Below are positions 15,601 to 19,775 of a stretch of DNA of 19,775 bases, piece by piece. The stretch comes from CAIZGX01 sp044371675. GTDB taxonomy: Bacteria > Bacteroidota > Bacteroidia > Flavobacteriales_D > Sanyastnellaceae. The position numbers were made by a program, and so were the translations under genes. The stretch is taken from positions 1 through 19,775 of the forward strand of contig JBILTF010000041.1 in the NCBI GenBank assembly GCA_044371675.1, given 5' to 3'. The notes below the pieces were generated by a model that did no database searches, was not told the DNA's origin, and was given only the letters and a program-made list of their open reading frames with translations. Each line of letters begins with the position of its first letter. Positions within the stretch are counted from its first letter, which is position 1.

Positions 15601-15703
15601 TCATGTTGAAGTTGCCGTCGCTGAAATTATCGTTGATTTGACAGGGTGTAGGCGAGCACGAAGAAAGTGCAAATGCCAAGAGGATGAATTCTTTGTAGTG
15701 CAT
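12635..15703 (-). CDS. Lamin-tail-domain repeat exported protein
   Basis: This 1022-residue protein begins with a short hydrophobic export signal containing LSSC (Cys 16), which could be a lipobox. Residues about 22-230 form a beta-rich jelly-roll-like region (FSDGNFNMNPTWIG start). Three lamin-tail domains then begin near residues 238, 495 and 746 (INEVYADP, FTEILADP, INEILFNP). The first two are each followed by an Ig-like Big_5/SbsA-type domain (about 398-490 and 653-738). Each unit carries a conserved element around SLE..NP...NW...G.TPG.ENS. The C-terminus (about 922-1022: FSPDNDGIDD, IYNERG, WDGLSDNDEALAIGIY) resembles FlgD-Ig/CHU_C domains used as type IX secretion signals. A large surface or secreted adhesive protein is inferred. 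It heads the envelope operon and diverges from asd. Confidence 0.88.
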   Translation of the reverse strand: MHYKEFILLAFALSSCSPTPCQINDNFSDGNFNMNPTWIGSTDVFVVNTSQQLQLFNTTGGQSYLSVETTNSSIDNKEWRFTVKQTFSGSDNNHSRIYLVANGSDLSFSNVTSGSNGTGYFLKLGDAGSTDAIKFFRDDGPLGIVELAAGTAGLVASSFNLNIQVLRDNVGNWSVAIDPSGGVNFISEFSIFDNTYNQTSFIGVSCIYTSSNATKFYFDNIYFGNEIPPIVTNTPNVRSVVINEVYADPTPSEGMPDAEYIELYNADSLPYELSGWKLVNSTTEKTIPPFLLNPNEYVIICDANSTSLLPNSIGISALTALTNSLDSLTLLDFSNNVIDLVSYSDQWYNSAEKSDGGWSLEQMNPYKICSGKLNWSASNNPTGGTPGFENSLYNITPDSVGPNLISWNVNQANQVTLAFNQSIDTTLSSNFICTNTQISNVQFSESNTVVVITFNANLQPETFYTLAQSALSDCEGNVSSFSIEIYQGKTPEFGDLIFTEILADPDPEVQGIPSEFIEVYNKSSHTLELHGLSINSCVFEGKLLLLPNEYLILGDITESLSFLSTSNKLLIPSFPTLTNSGMLLKLSMNGMHLDSIRYSIDWFKNSFKANGGWSLELVNPNLPCSSSNNWLPCENEIGNSPGYENSVYSLIPDLSTPELLYLTLEDSSLALHFNEPVTPNGDLFIDEILIGNVIIENASNTIVLNKIELLSSSVKNYTLEGISDCSGNSTSISFEWGFPEDASSANLVINEILFNPYANGSDFVEIFNTSSRAVSLQNISLANAPSSIGGQLKTLTSEGRIILPNEFIFFTEDGNDLVALYPAVQTKNIIHVSMLPSLNNTNGSCILYSNQNEIIDEFHYNESMHFQLLNSFEGVSLERLSSYLPTAQVSNWHSASESSGFATPGAENSQSLFIENMSGVFKLSPSIFSPDNDGIDDVIQFHFSEMKSGCVGNLTIYNERGIRVKRLVRNEYLGPEGIAIWDGLSDNDEALAIGIYIAIFEAFNEDGIQVNYKRDFILARKL
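12959..14992 (-). repeat. three tandem protein-level units (lamin-tail plus Ig-like) inside the exported protein gene
   Basis: Unit starts lie at about residues 238, 495 and 746 of the encoded protein (base positions near 14992, 14221 and 13468), a period of roughly 250-257 residues. Units 1 and 2 contain a lamin-tail domain, a SLE..NP/PG.ENS element and an Ig-like domain ending in DC.GN. Unit 3 lacks the Ig-like part and runs into the C-terminal domain. The similarity is visible in protein but not as an obvious nucleotide repeat, suggesting old duplication. Confidence 0.6.
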
Positions 15704-15728
15704 GAGAAATGTTTTGTAATTATTCTTT

Positions 15729-15736
15729 CGAAACTA
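15729..15736 (-). promoter_or_regulatory. candidate -7 box TAGTTTCG for the lamin-tail gene
   Basis: On the minus strand TAGTTTCG fits TAnnTTCG and ends 25 bases before the ATG at 15703. A TTTC (GAAA on the plus strand at 15760-15763) lies 23 bases upstream as a possible -33 element. It would be the promoter of the envelope operon. Confidence 0.3.
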
Positions 15737-15750
15737 AAATGCACAAGTAG

Positions 15751-15758
15751 TAATTTCG
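15751..15758 (+). promoter_or_regulatory. candidate -7 box TAATTTCG for asd
   Basis: TAATTTCG fits TAnnTTCG and ends 14 bases before the asd ATG. TTTC at 15726-15729 lies 21 bases upstream and overlaps the first base of the opposite-strand candidate box at 15729-15736, so the two divergent promoters would interlock. Confidence 0.3.
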
Positions 15759-15772
15759 TGAAAAACATATGT

Positions 15773-16765
15773 ATGCGAATTGCAGTTGTAGGGGCTACCG
15801 GATTGGTTGGAAAAAAGATGCTTAAAATCCTTGAGGAGAGAAAATTTCCGTACGATGAAATCATACCTGTGGCCTCGGAAAAGAGCGTAGGACAAACGGT
15901 TTCTTGTTGTGGAAAAGAATGGTCGGTAGTTTCTCTAGCTACGGCAGTTGCTGCTTCTCCGGATATCGCCTTGTTTTCAGCAGGTGGAGAAACAAGTTTA
16001 GAGTGGGCGCCGAAGTTTGCAGCAACCGGATGTGTAGTCATAGACAACAGCAGTGCTTGGAGAATGACCGAAGGAGTGCCCTTGGTAGTGCCAGAAATTA
16101 ACGCAAGTAGCATAAATGCGCATAACAAGATTATCGCAAATCCAAACTGCAGCACCATTCAAATGGTTATGGTATTAAAGCCGCTTCACGACTTATATAG
16201 AATCAAACGAGTGGTTGTTTCAACCTATCAGAGTGTAACGGGAACAGGCAAGGTTGCTGTGGATCAATTGATGAACGAAAGAGCAGGGAAGGACGGAGAG
16301 AGGGCTTATGCTCACGTGATAGACATGAACCTTATTCCTCAGATCGATGTGTTTCAATCGAACGGATACACGAAGGAAGAGATGAAGATGATTCTCGAGA
16401 CCAAGAAGATTATGGAAGACAATTCCATTGCAGTAACCGCCACCGCGGTGCGTGTTCCAGTAATGGGCGGACACTCAGAATCGGTAAACATTGAATTCGA
16501 AAACGCTCCAGATATTACAAAAGTGAAAGAGGCGCTTAGTGCCTTTCCAGGAATTGAAGTTGTAGATAATATTGAACAAAAACTTTATCCCATGCCTTTG
16601 ATTCACGCTGCTGAAAGTGATCAAGTTTTTGTTGGAAGAATACGTCTCGATGAGTCTCAAGCGAACACGTTGAATTGTTGGATAGTTAGTGACAACCTCC
16701 GGAAAGGTGCTGCTACAAACGCCGTTCAGATTGCAGAATACTTGGTAGCGAACAAATTGGTTTAA
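15773..16765 (+). CDS. asd: Aspartate-semialdehyde dehydrogenase
   Basis: This enzyme reduces aspartyl phosphate with NADPH to aspartate semialdehyde, the branch point to lysine/diaminopimelate, threonine and methionine, in the cytoplasm. The 330 residues carry an N-terminal Rossmann motif (VVGATGLVGKKML, 5-17), the catalytic Cys 126 in NPNCSTIQ, and a VPVMGGHSESVN segment with the His expected in the active site. I choose ATG 15773, where the standard MRIAVVGATG opening begins; the frame is open further upstream through the lamin-tail gene, but that extension has no family similarity. A GTG at 15759 would add five residues and cannot be fully excluded. The stop TAA overlaps the convergent folB stop. 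Its role here also links to diaminopimelate for peptidoglycan. Confidence 0.96.
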   Translation: MRIAVVGATGLVGKKMLKILEERKFPYDEIIPVASEKSVGQTVSCCGKEWSVVSLATAVAASPDIALFSAGGETSLEWAPKFAATGCVVIDNSSAWRMTEGVPLVVPEINASSINAHNKIIANPNCSTIQMVMVLKPLHDLYRIKRVVVSTYQSVTGTGKVAVDQLMNERAGKDGERAYAHVIDMNLIPQIDVFQSNGYTKEEMKMILETKKIMEDNSIAVTATAVRVPVMGGHSESVNIEFENAPDITKVKEALSAFPGIEVVDNIEQKLYPMPLIHAAESDQVFVGRIRLDESQANTLNCWIVSDNLRKGAATNAVQIAEYLVANKLV

Positions 16766-17109
16766 CCTTCCATTTCCACACTAACGCTTTCCACTTGGTG
16801 TCCCATGGGTGCGTTAATCTTCGTCAATCGAATTCCAACCGAATTGGCGTTCGGGAAACGAAGTTTCATTGCCGTGTGCATGCGAACCAAAACTGTTTCA
16901 ATCAACTTAGCTCTTACTTTCATTTCAGCGTAAACCAATTCTTTTACTGCAACGTAGTCTATCGTTTTTTCTAGATCATCGGTTTCAGCCGACACTTCGA
17001 AAGCACCTTCTATCCACACATCTACACGGTAATCGCCGCCAATGACCTCCTCTTCTTTCCAGCATCCGTGGTGTGCACGAACCTGAATATTGTTCAATTG
17101 AATTTTCAT
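16762..17109 (-). CDS. folB: Dihydroneopterin aldolase
   Basis: FolB converts 7,8-dihydroneopterin to 6-hydroxymethyl-dihydropterin and glycolaldehyde in folate synthesis. The 115 residues are typical for the family. Visible signatures are an HHGCWKEEEVIGGDYRVDV opening segment (13-31) with the substrate-binding glutamate near 20-21, DY at 51-52, and the RLTKINAP strand with the presumed catalytic Lys 97. The usual IET tract is present at 70-72 (LIETVLVRMHTAM). The start lies one base after the gltX stop, so translation is probably coupled. The gene ends in the palindrome TTAA (16762-16765), which supplies the stop codons of both folB and asd. Confidence 0.92.
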   Translation of the reverse strand: MKIQLNNIQVRAHHGCWKEEEVIGGDYRVDVWIEGAFEVSAETDDLEKTIDYVAVKELVYAEMKVRAKLIETVLVRMHTAMKLRFPNANSVGIRLTKINAPMGHQVESVSVEMEG

Positions 17110-17110
17110 T

Positions 17111-18634
17111 TTATCCTAAAGTGTCAATGCATTTTTGAATGCGTGGTAAAACGAATTCTTTTCCAACTAACGCAGCAACGTGTGATGCCCCAGGCCCAGT
17201 AAGCACTCCTGTCAGAGCAAGTCTAAACAACGGCATTACAGCGCCCATTCCTAAACTGTTATCTGCTAAGAATTGCTTCATAGCAGCGTCAATAGACTCA
17301 ACTGTAAATGGCTCGAGAGTTTCAAGAACAGCAGCCCATTTTTGAAGGATAGCAGCAGACTCTCCAACTTTCCATCTTTTCGAAACCGCCTCTTCGTCGT
17401 AAGAAGTTGGATCTACAAATAAGTATTCACCGTCTAATAAATCTTTAGGAAATACAGCACGCTCAAGCATAAGTTCAATCACGCCTTCAACATACTCGGC
17501 GCATACATCATATCCGCGTTCTTGAATGGCGGGCATAATCATTTCCGCCAGTTCAGCGCGAGGCGTGTTGCGCATGTATTGTTGATTGAACCACTTCGTT
17601 TTTTCCGGATCGAATTTAGAACCTGATTTTCCAACACGTTCAATGGTGAAGGCTTCAACCATTTCATCCATTGTGAAAATTTCTTGGTTGTTGCTTGGCG
17701 CCCACCCCAACAAAAGCAACATGTTAATGAAGGCTTTTGGAAGGTAACCGCTTTCGCGGTATCCACTAGAAATATTTCCAGTTTCAGGATCGGTCCATTG
17801 AAGCGGGAACACCGGAAATCCCAAACGATCTCCATCGCGCTTGCTCAACTTTCCATTTCCGTCGGGTTTCAAGATCAACGGCAAATGCGCGAACAACGGT
17901 GCCTCCCATTCGAACGCTCTATACATCATCACGTGCAACGGTGCAGATGGCAACCATTCTTCCCCACGAATGACGTGGCTAATTTCCATGGTGTGGTCAT
18001 CTACGATATTGGCCAAGTGATACGTTGGCATTCCGTCTGACTTGTACAAAACTTTGTCGTCGAGTTCGTTCGTAGAGAACACCACCCATCCGCGAATAAT
18101 ATCTTGAAATCTTACTTCTTCGTTGCGAGGCATTTTGAAACGCACAACGAAAGGTTCTCCTTTTTCCAATCGAGCAGTAACGTCATCAGCAGGAAGGGTA
18201 AGAGAGTTCTTCAAAGTCATTCTCGAGATGCTGTTGTATTGCCAGTTCGGCATCTTCGCCAATTCGGCTTGCTTGCGAATGTTATCTAATTCTTCTGGGG
18301 TATCGAATGCGTAGTATGCCCAACCTTTTTCAATCAATTCCACCGCATACGCTTTGTACATGGGCTTTCTTTCGCTCTGACGATAAGGCTCGTGCTTTCC
18401 GCCATAACCAACACCTTCGGTGGGCTCAATGCCGCACCACTTCAATGAATCTAGTATGTATTGCTCAGCACCCGGAACGTAGCGTGTTTGATCGGTGTCT
18501 TCAATTCGAATGATAAAATCGCCACCGTGTTTCTTAGCGAATAGATAGTTGTATAATGCTGTGCGCACTCCACCCATGTGCAAAGGGCCTGTGGGACTAG
18601 GAGCGAAACGAACACGAACTCTTGGTGATGTCAT
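17111..18634 (-). CDS. gltX: Glutamyl-tRNA synthetase
   Basis: This class I aminoacyl-tRNA synthetase charges tRNA-Glu. The 507 residues show RFAPSPTGPLHMGGVRTALY (9-28, the HIGH-type ATP site with H19), RIEDTDQTR (43-51), the TYHLANIVDDHTMEISHVIR segment (204-223), RGEEWLPSAP (223-232) and KLSKRDG (262-268, the KMSKS-type loop). The C-terminal part (about 330-507) is the tRNA anticodon-binding helical region. Whether it also mischarges tRNA-Gln (non-discriminating form) cannot be told here. It follows mfd after 45 bases and has a consensus-like promoter of its own in and just before that gap. folB follows one base after its stop. Confidence 0.97.
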   Translation of the reverse strand: MTSPRVRVRFAPSPTGPLHMGGVRTALYNYLFAKKHGGDFIIRIEDTDQTRYVPGAEQYILDSLKWCGIEPTEGVGYGGKHEPYRQSERKPMYKAYAVELIEKGWAYYAFDTPEELDNIRKQAELAKMPNWQYNSISRMTLKNSLTLPADDVTARLEKGEPFVVRFKMPRNEEVRFQDIIRGWVVFSTNELDDKVLYKSDGMPTYHLANIVDDHTMEISHVIRGEEWLPSAPLHVMMYRAFEWEAPLFAHLPLILKPDGNGKLSKRDGDRLGFPVFPLQWTDPETGNISSGYRESGYLPKAFINMLLLLGWAPSNNQEIFTMDEMVEAFTIERVGKSGSKFDPEKTKWFNQQYMRNTPRAELAEMIMPAIQERGYDVCAEYVEGVIELMLERAVFPKDLLDGEYLFVDPTSYDEEAVSKRWKVGESAAILQKWAAVLETLEPFTVESIDAAMKQFLADNSLGMGAVMPLFRLALTGVLTGPGASHVAALVGKEFVLPRIQKCIDTLG

Positions 18635-18653
18635 AATAGTTTTTGAAAGTGTG

Positions 18654-18686
18654 CAAATTTACAATAATAGTGGGCTTGATTACAAT
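18654..18686 (-). promoter_or_regulatory. gltX promoter, ATTG-N21-TAAATTTG
   Basis: On the minus strand TAAATTTG (18654-18661) is an exact match to the Bacteroidota -7 element TAnnTTTG. ATTG (18683-18686) lies 21 bases upstream, in the accepted 17-23 range, and reaches into the last codons of mfd. The box ends 19 bases before the gltX ATG. This is the best-formed promoter candidate in the window. Confidence 0.55.
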
Positions 18687-19775
18687 TTAGAACCTTCGGC
18701 TAGCGCGTTCAACAAGCGATTGGCTTTGTCCATGTTGCTTACATCTGGAAATGCAATGCGAAGCGTCTCGTCTTTCTCATACATTTTTCCCGCAACTGGA
18801 TTGAGTTTAATGAAGTTCAAGATGCGCGTGAATGCTTCGCTTTGGTAGAATGGAGAGTCTTGTTTCGAAACGAAATAGCCAATCATTTTACCACTCTTCA
18901 ACACCAGTTTTTCGAATCCAATTTCTCTTGCCTTCCAACGCAAGCGCATGGTGTCTATGAGTTGAATAACGGGTTTCGGAATAGGACCAAATCTGTCTTC
19001 AAGATCTTTTGAGAATTTCTGAATTTCTTCTTCCTTCTCCATATCGTCAAGCGCTTTGTATAGGGCAATACGTTCGGAAATATTTCCAACATACTCATCT
19101 GGAATAAGCAATTCGAAGTCGGTCTCGAGTACAGTATCTTTTACGAAGGAAGCGGTCTTCTTCATTTCCTCTTCGTACAATTCTTGGAAGTGTTCTTGCT
19201 TCAATTCTTGAAGGGCTTCGTCTAAAATTTTCTGATACGTTTCGAAGCCCAATTCATTGATGAATCCGCTTTGTTCTCCGCCTAACAAATTACCCGCGCC
19301 GCGAATGTCTAAGTCGCGCATAGCAATGTGCATTCCCGATCCAAGATCAGAGAATTGCTCAATGGCTGTTAAGCGTTTCTTCGCATCGTCCGTGAGCATG
19401 TGAGTTGGCGGGCTTAACAAATAACAAAACGCTTGCTTATTGTTTCGTCCAACGCGTCCGCGCAATTGGTGAAGATCGCTCATTCCAAAATGATGCGCAT
19501 CGTTAATAATAATTGTGTTCGCATTCGGAATATCAATTCCACTTTCAACGATAGAAGTGGAAACCAATACGTCGAATTCTCCTTCAATAAATTTATTCAT
19601 CACTTCTTCCAAGTCTTCACCGCTCAATTGTCCGTGGCCAATGCCAATGCGTACGTCTGGACACACGCGTTGAATCAATCCTGCCATTTCGCGAAGGTTC
19701 TGAACGCGGTTGTGCACGAAGAAAACTTGTCCGCCTCGTTGCACTTCGTAGCTAATGGCATCGCGAACAATTTCT
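18680..19775 (-). CDS. mfd: Transcription-repair coupling factor, C-terminal part (cut by window edge)
   Basis: The frame is open to the right edge, with about 364 C-terminal residues visible; the GTG at 19742-19744 is an internal Val codon and not the start. Mfd is an ATP-driven translocase that removes stalled RNA polymerase and recruits the excision-repair machinery. The visible part includes the end of the RecG-like helicase module: QVFFVHNRVQNL, IGIGHGQL, VSTSIVESGIDIPNANTIII (motif V) and HQLRGRVGR (motif VI). The translocation-in-RecG region follows (LSPPTHMLTDDAKKRLTAIEQFSDLGSG, RGAGNLLGGEQSG). Last comes the C-terminal TRCF domain (about PFYQSEAFTRILNF onward). The same segment of RecG lacks this final domain, which favours Mfd. 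Confidence 0.95.
   Translation of the reverse strand, partial: EIVRDAISYEVQRGGQVFFVHNRVQNLREMAGLIQRVCPDVRIGIGHGQLSGEDLEEVMNKFIEGEFDVLVSTSIVESGIDIPNANTIIINDAHHFGMSDLHQLRGRVGRNNKQAFCYLLSPPTHMLTDDAKKRLTAIEQFSDLGSGMHIAMRDLDIRGAGNLLGGEQSGFINELGFETYQKILDEALQELKQEHFQELYEEEMKKTASFVKDTVLETDFELLIPDEYVGNISERIALYKALDDMEKEEEIQKFSKDLEDRFGPIPKPVIQLIDTMRLRWKAREIGFEKLVLKSGKMIGYFVSKQDSPFYQSEAFTRILNFIKLNPVAGKMYEKDETLRIAFPDVSNMDKANRLLNALAEGSKL

Noticed and set aside
15449..15772. 108-residue N-terminal extension of asd
   Set aside because: It is antisense to the lamin-tail gene and precedes the standard MRIAVVGATG opening, so it is not part of the protein.
15601..16158. 185-residue open frame on the minus strand opposite the start of asd and the end region of the lamin-tail gene
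   Set aside because: It is antisense to asd including the Rossmann motif and catalytic Cys region, with no recognisable product.
1..19775. Mobile elements, CRISPR arrays, tRNA or rRNA genes, defence systems
   Set aside because: No transposase or integrase frames, no regularly spaced direct repeats, no tRNA- or rRNA-like segments; intergenic gaps are all under about 100 bases.

Overview
This 19.8 kb window looks like chromosomal core sequence from a member of the Bacteroidota, most likely a Flavobacteriales-like lineage (the family cannot be fixed from the sequence alone). The signs are: a TonB-dependent receptor with an N-terminal carboxypeptidase-regulatory-like domain, a lamin-tail-domain secreted protein, an HU(CCDC81-type)-TM-SPOR protein, a monofunctional proline dehydrogenase, few Shine-Dalgarno sequences, and TAnnTTTG/TAnnTTCG promoter-like boxes. 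Nineteen protein genes are supported, two of them cut by the window edges. Coding density is very high; no gene-free stretch exceeds about 100 bases. I see no rRNA, tRNA, CRISPR array, transposase or phage gene.

Layout. 1-1265: the 3' part of a GT-B-like surface-polysaccharide gene (+). 1291-2789: an MlaE/MlaF phospholipid-transport permease and ATPase pair (-), overlapping by four bases, with no MCE substrate-binding gene nearby. 2885-3640: a 40-residue lipoprotein gene and a SprT-like zinc protein gene (+). 3641-4813: proline dehydrogenase (-), abutting sprT end to end. 4897-6796: an M20 dipeptidase and a LEA/WHy-domain lipoprotein (+). 6788-7786: a HAD phosphatase and a small XRE regulator (-); the regulator has a perfect inverted repeat over its likely transcription start.

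7850-15703 (-) is the most interesting part, an envelope-themed run of five co-directional genes. In transcription order they encode a three-repeat lamin-tail-domain exported protein, a NodB-type polysaccharide deacetylase (4-base overlap), a TonB-dependent receptor, KdsB (CMP-Kdo synthesis, one base after the receptor stop) and an HU-TM-SPOR protein that could bridge DNA and septal peptidoglycan. The last of these also appears to have its own promoter.

15773-19775: asd (+), transcribed divergently from the lamin-tail gene, then a convergent housekeeping run mfd-gltX-folB (-).

The window is mostly ordinary housekeeping and envelope biology, and I do not see a clear new defence, mobile or biosynthetic system. 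The signals most worth checking are a recurrent TAnnTTCG box in the gene starts, two possible leaderless starts (2885 and 8836), the unlisted-size lipoprotein at 2885, the XRE operator candidate, and the HU-SPOR protein.
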